58,962 bases of DNA from Candidatus Cloacimonadota bacterium (GTDB lineage: Bacteria > Cloacimonadota > Cloacimonadia > Cloacimonadales > TCS61), in NCBI GenBank assembly GCA_030621085.1, contig JAUXIJ010000013.1:1-58962 (forward strand), read 5' to 3'. The translations under genes were made by a program, and so were the position numbers. Positions 34,963 through 43,239 of this stretch are shown in pieces. Positions within the stretch are counted from its first letter, which is position 1, and each line of letters begins with the position of its first letter. The notes below the pieces were generated by a model, which was not told the DNA's origin, made no database searches, and saw only the letters and a program-made list of their open reading frames with translations.

Positions 34963-35664
34963 TTGAAGAAATATTTAATAATTGCTCTTTTGCTCTATAC
35001 AGTAATATTATTCTCTATCGAGCCGCAAACTTTTGAAATACATGATCGAAGTTCATTTCGCATTTTACTAACTCCCACAACTTTATTACCTGAAAATACA
35101 TATTTTTCTTCCACTGATATTTTAGGTTTAACCTGGGGGAAAAAGATATCCAATAATATGAGCTATGCTTTATTTGCTGTCCCACCTTTTGCACTGAGTG
35201 TTGGTTTCAAATATCAGTTGTACTCAAAAAACAATCTTCATTTAGCAACTGGTGGTGCACTCTGGATATCTTATGAAGAAATAGATTTAGGTGAAATGAA
35301 CGGCTCAATGTTTATTTATTCACAGCAGATCATTACAACATATGGGAATCGGAATAATGCTTTTAATCTTTCAGTGGGTATTAATCCATACTTGGAAGAT
35401 GGTGAAAAAAGTTATTTACCCTTCAACTGCAATATTGGTGGTTTCTTCCGCATCGGCAAACACACAAAAATTATCGGTGAGACTTCAATTATTGAAATTT
35501 TAAAGAGTAAAGATGAATTTAGAGTACACGATATTTTTATAGGTGGTTTTCGTTTCTTCTGGAAGAGAAGCACATTAGACATTACAGTTGGTAAATATGA
35601 TAGCGAGATTAGTTGGGAAGATAATATTATTGTTCCCATTATAACATACACAAAACACTTTTAG
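34963..35664 (+). CDS. exported protein, probably outer-membrane barrel
   Basis: A 233-residue protein starting at TTG, chosen because GGAGG lies 4 bp upstream and the signal peptide KKYLIIALLLYTVILF begins at once. The mature part is beta-rich with alternating aromatic residues and ends in Phe (ITYTKHF), as barrel proteins do. No family recognised. It lies just downstream of a MITE-like element. Confidence 0.65.
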   Translation: MKKYLIIALLLYTVILFSIEPQTFEIHDRSSFRILLTPTTLLPENTYFSSTDILGLTWGKKISNNMSYALFAVPPFALSVGFKYQLYSKNNLHLATGGALWISYEEIDLGEMNGSMFIYSQQIITTYGNRNNAFNLSVGINPYLEDGEKSYLPFNCNIGGFFRIGKHTKIIGETSIIEILKSKDEFRVHDIFIGGFRFFWKRSTLDITVGKYDSEISWEDNIIVPIITYTKHF

Positions 35665-35745
35665 TTTTATTTGAATTTGAGAAGAATGAATTATTGGAGA
35701 TTTAAAGCTGAATGGATCGTTCCGAATCCTGCAGAACGCAGTTCT

Positions 35746-35858
35746 ATCATATCTCCTTCAAAATCTCTTCGATAGCTTTTTTCAATTGAACATCATCGTC
35801 GTCTCGTACCTCATCGGGAGTGGGTTCTACCGTTATATCAGGTATCACGCCGCTGCCT
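35746..35858 (-). pseudogene. duplicated 3' fragment of the tricorn-type protease gene
   Basis: 113 bp with only five mismatches to 36764-36876, the 3' end of the protease gene. It still encodes the last 36 or so residues (ELGSGVIPDITVEPTPDEV and on to the stop). The two copies are direct repeats flanking the retropepsin/DUF5678 pair. Confidence 0.8.
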
Positions 35859-35890
35859 AATTCCACAGCAAATTATAGAATTGTATAAAC

Positions 35891-36403
35891 TTATTTTCGT
35901 CTTTTTTTAGCGTTTCTTCTTTGCTTTCTGTTTAGTCCATTAGCTTTTAAGTTGTGATCAATAGATATTGGTACAAAATCAATATGTTCAACAGAAGGAA
36001 CTCTGAATGAGAAAAACGATTTGCTATTTTTATTAGTAAATGCAAAATCACCTAAAGCTATAATATTCATTCCAACTAATACATCAAAATGATCAAAATT
36101 TGAACTTTCAGTTACTCTTACATCTTGAACGCGAACACCATTTGGTAAAATAACATTAATAATGTATGTATTTACCTCTATTGTGCTGTGTATACCAGAT
36201 GCTAATGTTTTCCCAGTTGGTATCAATCCCAATTGTTTTACAATATTTTTTGAAATTACACTACCGGTTGCTCCAGTATCCCATAATGCCTTAATACCTT
36301 CTTTTAATTCATTACCAGATAATGGTTCTTGTATAGATATGTCAGTAATGATTGTTGAAGTTAATCCGTTATATCTTGTTGTAAATGCGTGATGTTTTAT
36401 CAT
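35891..36403 (-). CDS. retropepsin-like aspartic protease
   Basis: A 170-residue cytoplasmic protein with the aspartic protease motif ALWDTGATGSVIS at about residues 39-51 and the matching DVLVGMNIIALGDF hydrophobic-hydrophobic-Gly segment at about 111-124, as in single-domain retropepsin-like proteases that act as dimers. The C-terminus is strongly basic (LNRKQRRNAKKRRK), suggesting nucleic acid binding. Its ATG overlaps the stop of the upstream small gene (ATGA), so the two are coupled. Substrate unknown. Confidence 0.8.
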   Translation of the reverse strand: MIKHHAFTTRYNGLTSTIITDISIQEPLSGNELKEGIKALWDTGATGSVISKNIVKQLGLIPTGKTLASGIHSTIEVNTYIINVILPNGVRVQDVRVTESSNFDHFDVLVGMNIIALGDFAFTNKNSKSFFSFRVPSVEHIDFVPISIDHNLKANGLNRKQRRNAKKRRK

Positions 36404-36636
36404 TTAACAAAACACCAATTAGCAAAAAACCAATTATAATATTCTAAATCCTTAGTACAGAATTCAATTAAGAAATTTCCCATACCATATCTTAAAGCAG
36501 ATTTTTTCAAAGCTTCAATTCTTTTATCATAAACATCAACAACTTCTTCACCAACAATTACAATGTATTTGTTAAGATATTTTTTAATAATTTCATCCCT
36601 ATTGTTAGTAAAATATCGATATTCTTTTTCTAACAT
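36400..36636 (-). CDS. DUF5678-like small protein coupled to the retropepsin
   Basis: A 78-residue protein; ATG 36636 is chosen because GCGGAGG lies 6 bp upstream (an in-frame ATG at 36684 has no such site). Core: YLNKYIVIVGEEVVDVYDKRIEALKKSALRYGMGNFLIEFC, resembling the DUF5678 family, which commonly neighbours retropepsin-like genes. It overlaps the protease gene by ATGA. Upstream, TTGACA-N17-TTGTTA on the minus strand at about 36705-36677 could be the promoter. Confidence 0.7.
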   Translation of the reverse strand: MLEKEYRYFTNNRDEIIKKYLNKYIVIVGEEVVDVYDKRIEALKKSALRYGMGNFLIEFCTKDLEYYNWFFANWCFVK

Positions 36637-36764
36637 TGTATCCTCCGCATATAAACAATATACATTATTACGTTTAACTAACAAGAAAAGTTGTTTATTT
36701 ATGTCAACAGAAAATGCATAATAATCTTAAAATTAAAGTAAGAAGAACCTTAAGTATAGTCACA

Positions 36765-39700
36765 TCATATCTCCTTCAAAATCTCTTCGATAGCTTTTTT
36801 CAACTGCACATCATCGTCGTCTCGTACCTCAGCGGGAGTGGGTTCTACCATTATATCGGGTATCACGCCGCTGCCTTCCATATTGGTGCCGTCATAGCGA
36901 AAAATGCCATTTCCCGGCATTCTCATGCTGGAACCATCCATAAAATTGTGATGCCCGGTACCTATCACAGAACCGCTGGTAGGCATACCGATAATTTTTC
37001 CCAGGTTCATCTGCTTGAAAATGGTAGGAAATATCTCCGCATCGGAAAATGAATTTTCGTTTATGAGCAGAACAACCGGTTTTTCCCAGGTTTTGTAAGG
37101 AATATCATGCCGGGTAGAATCAAAATATCTGCGGGTGATCTGGGCATAATATTTCTTTGTTAGAATTTCAATAAGCTTGCCTGTTATACCACCACCGCCA
37201 TTATTCCGCACATCTATGATAAGAGCATCTTTATCGGTATTTTCTGCAAACAGGTCCTGCAGGAATTTATCGTAAGCTTCATTATTCATCCTGCGAATAT
37301 GCAGGTAGCCCACTTTGCCATCTGTAGCGTCTTCCACCATCTGTCTTCGTTCTTCCACCCAGTTATCATAAAAAAGGTTCCTGTTCTCTTTATAACTTAA
37401 TCCTTTCACGGTTACCACTTTCACGCCGTCATTGTTCGTTATTCCCAATTTAATACTTTCATCAATCTTATCTTTGAATAATGAAAGGAAGTCTTTACCC
37501 ACTTCTTTACCATTCACCGCTATCAGGATGTCTCCGGCTTTAATACCGTGCGGTTTATTCAGCTTGGATTTGCGGTATACTTTAGTGATGCGTATGCCAT
37601 CTCCGGGAAGATCATGCAGATCAAATTCACAGCCCAGATAAGCAGTTTTGTACTGGGTTGCTTCGCTTTCTATGCGGGGATAATAACCAGTATGGGAAGC
37701 GTTTACCTCACCTATCATTTCATAAATAATGGATTTCAAGATCTGCGGTGTGTAGGCATGTTCCAGGTACTTTGCAAAACGCTTTCCGGATCTTTTCCAG
37801 TTGATCCCGTGCATATCGGGATCGTAAAATCCTCTGCCGAACTCTACCCATACCTGGTCGAAAATATCATTGTTCAAGGTTAATTTATTGTATTCGTATT
37901 TGAATTTATTTTTAACTGTTTCCACTTTTTTAGATTTGGGATTCATCTTCATCAATTTTTCATCGAATACAAAATAAAAAGCTTTGTTTTTTTCGTTGTA
38001 ATATAGATGCCCCGGTTTTTTATTGAAGGAATAGACCTTCTTGTCGTTATCACCAAAGTAGTCTGTTTTATACAGGGAGAACTTTTTCTCGAATTCGTTC
38101 AGATAATAAAAAGTTGAGTCGTTCAACACATGTACAACCCGGTTTGTACCCGGACGGGAAATTATGGGAGTTATACGCAGTGCAATCCCCTCGATATCGA
38201 TCCTGACGGAATCATTCTTACTCTTTGTTTTTTCTTTTTTCTTTTCCTTAAAATCCTGGATGGGATCCAGTATTTCTTTCCAGTGGTCTTCCTTTTTGTA
38301 AAAATCTTTTTTTGCCTGCAGGTCCAGCCGGCAGATCTTTTTGTCGCGCGTAAATAAAGCCGATTTGAGATCTTTCCCCCAGCATAGTCCATCCAGGTAG
38401 CCATCGATATTATAGAGCAATTCTTTTGTATTGTTTTCAAGATCATAAATATACAGGTGCCTGCTCCACACTTCCTGCCTGGTTTCAATATACAGAACAT
38501 ACCTGTTATCGGGGCTTACAGCAGCTTTTTCTATCACGAATTGATCGCTGATAATGGGTTGAATATTATTTCCCAGGCTGTCTGCAACGGCTATCTGGTG
38601 CTGTCTTTTTTTATCGGAATAACCTATCAATAGTTTGTTCCCATCCATCTTTATCCATTCGATGAATTTATTCCACGGCAGTTTTTCGATATTGGAAATA
38701 TCCCTGATGTTTACCCGGAAAAGCTGGGGCTCTCCATATACAAAGCTGGAAAATATTATTGTCCGGTTGTCATTCATTATTTGTAAGTCTTTAATTCCCT
38801 TCTGTAGGAATGTGATCTGTTTAACATCATCTCCTTTTTCGGGGATGGCAAAAAGATCATATTTATAGGAAAACACTACTAATTTTCCGTTATTGGAAAT
38901 AGCATAATTTTCCACTTTATTTTGAATATTTTCTTTTACCTCAAATGTATTCAGAAAATCCTGGTTAATGACTATATCCAGTTTTGCAGCTTTTCCTTTG
39001 GCTGCATCATATTTCCATAGTTCGTTAAATTTCTCAAAGACCAGCCGGTCGATACCTTCTGCAATGCATATGTTACGAACAGAGAATTCTTTAAAATCTG
39101 TGAGTTGTTTTTTGTTATCCAGATCGGTAATATTCCCTTCGAAAAGCTGAAAATTTATGCCATCGGAAGCTGCAAAATAAATTTTATCAGGAACATTGGA
39201 ATAAACAGGGTACTGTTCTGTAATATCTGTTTTTGTGAGCCTGTTATAATTATCTGCTTTCAAATCATATTCCCAGAGGTCGCCGTTGATACTGCCTTTG
39301 TAAGCTTCCCGGTAAACCATTCCACCCCGGTCGAACAGGATAGTTTTTCCATCTTTGGAAACACATCCATGATTGCCACCGAAAGATGTTATTTCAGTAA
39401 AGCTTCCATCCAAATAAACTCGGAAGAATTTGTTTCTTCTGCCGATCTCATCTCTCTTTGCCAGCAAACTTTTCCCATCCGAAAACCAGCATAGAAGCTT
39501 GAGTTCTTCTTTGTTTATAAGCTCAGCTTTACCCCCTGCAGAAGGAATCAGATAGATCGCTGTCCAGCCGTCACGGTTCGAATTAAAGGCTATCTGTTTT
39601 CCATCAGGAGAATATGTAGGATGCCAGTCCTCACCTTTGGTTGTGGTAATTCTTCTGGCTTCTCCTCCCTCAAAGGAAACCGTCCAGAGATCGGACATAT

Positions 39701-39818
39701 AAGCAAAACATACATTTTCTCCATCGGGGGAAATAGCCGGTCCCGTCATGAACTGAGGTACGTGTGCAAATAAATTCACAGCTAATATTATTATTACAAA
39801 CACTAAAATTCTTTTCAT
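36765..39818 (-). CDS. tricorn-type S41 protease with beta-propeller and PDZ domain
   Basis: A 1017-residue exported protein. After the signal peptide come WD40-like/TolB-type propeller repeats (MTGPAISPDGENVCF, PTYSPDGKQIAFNSNRDG) over about residues 25-530, a linker, a PDZ domain (about 735-810, GIRITKVYRKS and GDILIAVNG) and the S41 catalytic domain (about 840-1000) with DVRNNGGGG and the nucleophile in NENSFSDAEIF. This is the tricorn protease architecture, degrading peptides in the periplasm. The last 36 codons are duplicated at 35746-35858. Confidence 0.93.
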   Translation of the reverse strand: MKRILVFVIIILAVNLFAHVPQFMTGPAISPDGENVCFAYMSDLWTVSFEGGEARRITTTKGEDWHPTYSPDGKQIAFNSNRDGWTAIYLIPSAGGKAELINKEELKLLCWFSDGKSLLAKRDEIGRRNKFFRVYLDGSFTEITSFGGNHGCVSKDGKTILFDRGGMVYREAYKGSINGDLWEYDLKADNYNRLTKTDITEQYPVYSNVPDKIYFAASDGINFQLFEGNITDLDNKKQLTDFKEFSVRNICIAEGIDRLVFEKFNELWKYDAAKGKAAKLDIVINQDFLNTFEVKENIQNKVENYAISNNGKLVVFSYKYDLFAIPEKGDDVKQITFLQKGIKDLQIMNDNRTIIFSSFVYGEPQLFRVNIRDISNIEKLPWNKFIEWIKMDGNKLLIGYSDKKRQHQIAVADSLGNNIQPIISDQFVIEKAAVSPDNRYVLYIETRQEVWSRHLYIYDLENNTKELLYNIDGYLDGLCWGKDLKSALFTRDKKICRLDLQAKKDFYKKEDHWKEILDPIQDFKEKKKEKTKSKNDSVRIDIEGIALRITPIISRPGTNRVVHVLNDSTFYYLNEFEKKFSLYKTDYFGDNDKKVYSFNKKPGHLYYNEKNKAFYFVFDEKLMKMNPKSKKVETVKNKFKYEYNKLTLNNDIFDQVWVEFGRGFYDPDMHGINWKRSGKRFAKYLEHAYTPQILKSIIYEMIGEVNASHTGYYPRIESEATQYKTAYLGCEFDLHDLPGDGIRITKVYRKSKLNKPHGIKAGDILIAVNGKEVGKDFLSLFKDKIDESIKLGITNNDGVKVVTVKGLSYKENRNLFYDNWVEERRQMVEDATDGKVGYLHIRRMNNEAYDKFLQDLFAENTDKDALIIDVRNNGGGGITGKLIEILTKKYYAQITRRYFDSTRHDIPYKTWEKPVVLLINENSFSDAEIFPTIFKQMNLGKIIGMPTSGSVIGTGHHNFMDGSSMRMPGNGIFRYDGTNMEGSGVIPDIMVEPTPAEVRDDDDVQLKKAIEEILKEI

Positions 39819-39854
39819 ATATTCCTCTTCAAAAATTTTACTAACTTAACTTAA

Positions 39855-40043
39855 TTCTGCAAAATAGATTACTCGTCATCCTGCTTGCCAAGACGAAGCT
39901 AGCGAAGGCTGGAGGAATTCTTTCCATTTACCTAACGAAGGATCTCAGCTTATAACGAGACTGTGTCCGGCTAGGACGGATTCTTCGTCGAATGCCTTTG
40001 TAAATTCATCCTCAGAAAGACATTTTTTTTCATTTTTCAGAAC
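39855..40043 (-). mobile_element. MITE-like element, copy 2 (inverted, longer)
   Basis: Bounded by TTCTGCAAAAT and the matching TTTTTCAGAA at the right end. Read on the minus strand it aligns with 34787-34930 through GTCTTTCTGAGGA, CGAAGAATCC, TTATAAGC, GAGATCCTTC and CTATTTTGCAGAA, with about 45 extra bases inside, including a CTGTGTCCGGCTAGGACGG segment. Confidence 0.6.
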
Positions 40044-40045
40044 TG

Positions 40046-42910
40046 TTAATTTTCTTCATCTAAAATTTCTTTCTTTATTCTTTTGTAAACCGCTAAAACA
40101 AGCGGGTCGGATTCAAATTTCATTTTTATATCGAGCCATGCTCTATTCTGCCCGGTTCCATTCCGGTAAAGTCCTTCCACTGCTGCTGCGCTGATATGTT
40201 CACTTGCATTTGAAACTGCTTCTTCAAAAAGCTTCATTGCATCTTCAATAAAACTTGTGTATTCTGTTTTTGTACTATCTGGTATTGAATATAGCATATT
40301 TGAAAGTGTTGTTATTCCCAGTTCTGTATACTTAGATGATATATCGTAAATATAATCCATGAGAAGTTCAATGGATTCTTCATCCACAGAATCCTGCAGG
40401 GCTGTCATAGCAGCAGAGCGCACAGTGAACATCTCGTCATCGAGTGCGGTTATCAGCACCGGCAGAAATTCCCGGTTATGCAGTTTCTTTAGAGCACCCA
40501 CCACGCTTAATCTGCAAAGTTCATCTTCATCATCTATAAACTGTGAGATCCTTTTTGCTGCTGTTCTATCTCCGATCTTTCCCAGTGCAGAAATTATGTT
40601 CCTTCTGAGATCATGATACTTTTTCTTTTTAAGTATTTTTAATAATGGTTGTACAGCCTTTTCATATTTTGTAACCCCCAGCAAGCGAATCGAATTTTTC
40701 TGGATAGCTTTATTCTCATCAAAGATCTTCTGCAAAACCAGTGGAGCGAGCGAATCGGGATATGTTTCGGCTAATTTTTCTATCAATCGTATTTGCAGGC
40801 TGCTGGTGGAGGTAAGCTTATTTTGGCAGATGTAAGTCACCGCTTCCATTCCTCTTGCCAGGAAAGCTTTTTTGGCACGTGTTACTTTCTTTCTATTGGA
40901 ACCCACTTCCCATAAAGATGCTTCTTCATAAAGTTCCTCGATAGATCTTAAGGAATCTTGAGCAGTGAGGATGATCTCTCCAATTTCTTCTTCCATTTCA
41001 TCGGCAATAATATCTCTATCCAGATCGATCCCTATTCCCCATTCGAATTGTTTCCACAGGCTGCCATCTGCTGCCATTGTGTTACGCGGATACATATCTT
41101 TTCCTTCCAGATCCATAAAAATTCCGCAACCGGCAAAACCTCTTCCCCAGCGAACCGAGCCAAAACTGAAATCCTCCCAGGTGGAATACATATCGTTGCC
41201 TAATTTATCGATGAACAAGGCAAAAGAATTCGTGAGAGCTACTCCATATCCTCCCGAAACGATGTAGTTATCATTTCCTTTTTCTTCGATGAGCATTCCC
41301 ACTGAAAGATCATGGGCAGTACCGCCTACAACTCCATTCCTGGAATGATATTGATCGTCACCGTCTTTATCCCACAAAGCTCCTATCGAAAGATGAATTC
41401 CCGCACCTTGAGCATATTGAGCAGCACTATAGGAATCGTTACCGCTGCCATCAATCAGCATTCCCAGTGAATACCAGTAAGAAGCTCCTTCACAGAATAC
41501 TTCGCCCTCATAGAAATCATTTCCGTCAACGTCGTACAACACACCTATTCCGCCGCCAGCGCGGGGTCTCCATCCCATACCGAATCCGTGGCTGAAAGAC
41601 TGGTAATCATCAGGCAGAAGTGGTTCGTGCAGGTATTTACCACCCGTGCGATAAACATCATCTCCACCTGCGTCACGCAATAAGCCATAACCAAATACAG
41701 AACCGAATCCCTGCGCCCAGATCTGCGATAAATACCTATCATCACCACTATTGTTATCCAGCAACATGCCAATACCCACATTACCGGCACCCTGGCAGAA
41801 ATATCCTCCCCGGTAATCATCTTCACCCGCCTGGTCATAAAGCAGACCGATTCCAAATAAACCAACACCATGAGAATAATTAGAACTGCGGTAAGTATCG
41901 TTTCCTGCCAGATCGATAAGAATTCCCATACCCAGAAAACCGGCTCCCTGATTTACTGCTTTCTCTTCATTCATATAAAAATCATCACCTGCCAGATCGA
42001 TAACTACAGAATAAGGATTTCCAATTTCACCGATTGCTCCACCAGCCCGGCAGCGATATATGTCATTTCCACCCAGATCTATAACAACAGCAAAATCATC
42101 AGAATAAACATTATCACCGGTTCCGCCAACTATCATCGGTCCGAAATCGGTTTGAAGATAATACATTATTTCACCTGTAACTCCAGGAACAGGATAATCA
42201 AATTGCTTCCAGTTATAATAGTCAGATTCCAACTGCTTTTTAATTTGCCATACATCTTCCAGTATGATCTGTCCTGCTGCTGTTAATGCATTCCTATCTA
42301 ATTTTTTTATAATATCCAACATCCTGTCTTTATCAACCGTTCGGGAAGTATCTGCAAAAGTTCCAAACTCCTGCTGCCAGGAACCTATCAATTTTGCATT
42401 CAGCGAATCTTCTTCATCTCCCCATAAAACAGGAGCGCTCATGATAAGATCGTGCAGTTCAAGACTGTCTAACCGGGCATAAAACTTATTCCTGTACGGT
42501 TCTGCCCTGTTGAACGAATCTACAAAAAAATACAATGGATCTTCAGTTTTCACAGGTAAAATAATTTTATTTATTTCAATCTCTGTATCGATCTGTTGGG
42601 AAATGTATCTAAATAATTCATCGGGTTCATCAAAGTGTTCATCAGCAATTTCTGTGGTTTTTTCCAAATACTCAGGTAATTCCAGCGGATTTTTTAGAAT
42701 GTGATCGATAACTTTCAATTTAAAAGTATCATCCTTTACCCAGGCCTTTTCAAATCCCAGCTCTGCTTCCGATAGATGCAACATTTCCAAGCAGTTATGC
42801 AGAGTTGAAGTAGTTAAGGAATCAAGAATTTGTGCTTCCAGATAAAATGGAGAAAAGAAAAATAGAGAAAATAAAAAAAAGTACAAATACAATTTTTTTA
42901 CAACTTTCAT
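40046..42910 (-). CDS. exported GNDxY-repeat/HEAT-repeat protein
   Basis: A 954-residue exported protein with a signal peptide (about 1-26). Residues about 30-260 are helical. About 265-625 hold 11 or so repeats of roughly 30 residues with pattern GxxxDxxGNDxYxxxxxxQGxGxxGxGxLxD (e.g. VIDLGGNDIYRCRAGG), likely a beta-solenoid, possibly calcium-binding. A DLDRDIIADEMEEE segment follows, then HEAT repeats (about 700-900, KAVQPLLKILKKKKYHDLRRNIISALGKIGD and similar). I know no function for this combination. AAAGGAGGAG lies upstream of the ATG. Confidence 0.75.
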   Translation of the reverse strand: MKVVKKLYLYFFLFSLFFFSPFYLEAQILDSLTTSTLHNCLEMLHLSEAELGFEKAWVKDDTFKLKVIDHILKNPLELPEYLEKTTEIADEHFDEPDELFRYISQQIDTEIEINKIILPVKTEDPLYFFVDSFNRAEPYRNKFYARLDSLELHDLIMSAPVLWGDEEDSLNAKLIGSWQQEFGTFADTSRTVDKDRMLDIIKKLDRNALTAAGQIILEDVWQIKKQLESDYYNWKQFDYPVPGVTGEIMYYLQTDFGPMIVGGTGDNVYSDDFAVVIDLGGNDIYRCRAGGAIGEIGNPYSVVIDLAGDDFYMNEEKAVNQGAGFLGMGILIDLAGNDTYRSSNYSHGVGLFGIGLLYDQAGEDDYRGGYFCQGAGNVGIGMLLDNNSGDDRYLSQIWAQGFGSVFGYGLLRDAGGDDVYRTGGKYLHEPLLPDDYQSFSHGFGMGWRPRAGGGIGVLYDVDGNDFYEGEVFCEGASYWYSLGMLIDGSGNDSYSAAQYAQGAGIHLSIGALWDKDGDDQYHSRNGVVGGTAHDLSVGMLIEEKGNDNYIVSGGYGVALTNSFALFIDKLGNDMYSTWEDFSFGSVRWGRGFAGCGIFMDLEGKDMYPRNTMAADGSLWKQFEWGIGIDLDRDIIADEMEEEIGEIILTAQDSLRSIEELYEEASLWEVGSNRKKVTRAKKAFLARGMEAVTYICQNKLTSTSSLQIRLIEKLAETYPDSLAPLVLQKIFDENKAIQKNSIRLLGVTKYEKAVQPLLKILKKKKYHDLRRNIISALGKIGDRTAAKRISQFIDDEDELCRLSVVGALKKLHNREFLPVLITALDDEMFTVRSAAMTALQDSVDEESIELLMDYIYDISSKYTELGITTLSNMLYSIPDSTKTEYTSFIEDAMKLFEEAVSNASEHISAAAVEGLYRNGTGQNRAWLDIKMKFESDPLVLAVYKRIKKEILDEEN

Positions 42911-43046
42911 AAAACTCCTCCTTTAAATCTTTGCCATATTCAGCCAGTTGCAAGCTATGCTTTTTGTCAAATTAAATAAGCGATAACAAGCATCCTTCGA
43001 AAAAAATTCAAAATCATTGTTTTACTTTTATTCTGGATAACACTCT

Positions 43047-43142
43047 GGTTACCAAGCCCCAGCCTGTCGGGGCGCAGTTTGCGGAGACTGGCTTGGTAAC
43101 CTCAAAAAAAGAAATCCGTATCAAAGCTGTAGCTTTGATACG
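43047..43142. repeat. two palindromes in a divergent intergenic region
   Basis: GGTTACCAAGCC (43047-43058) and GGCTTGGTAACC (43090-43101) form a perfect 12-bp inverted repeat with a 31-nt spacer. CGTATCAAAGCT-GT-AGCTTTGATACG (43117-43142) is a perfect 12-bp stem with a 2-nt centre. They lie between divergently transcribed genes, so they are not terminators; REP-like repeats or operators are possible. I see no gene in the 329-bp gap. Confidence 0.6.
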
Positions 43143-43239
43143 AGAGATTAACCGGAAAATAACATTCAATAAAAAATATACTTGCTTATTTATACTATTT
43201 TTTATTTCTATGCGCTAATAAATAATATCAGGAAAAAGA

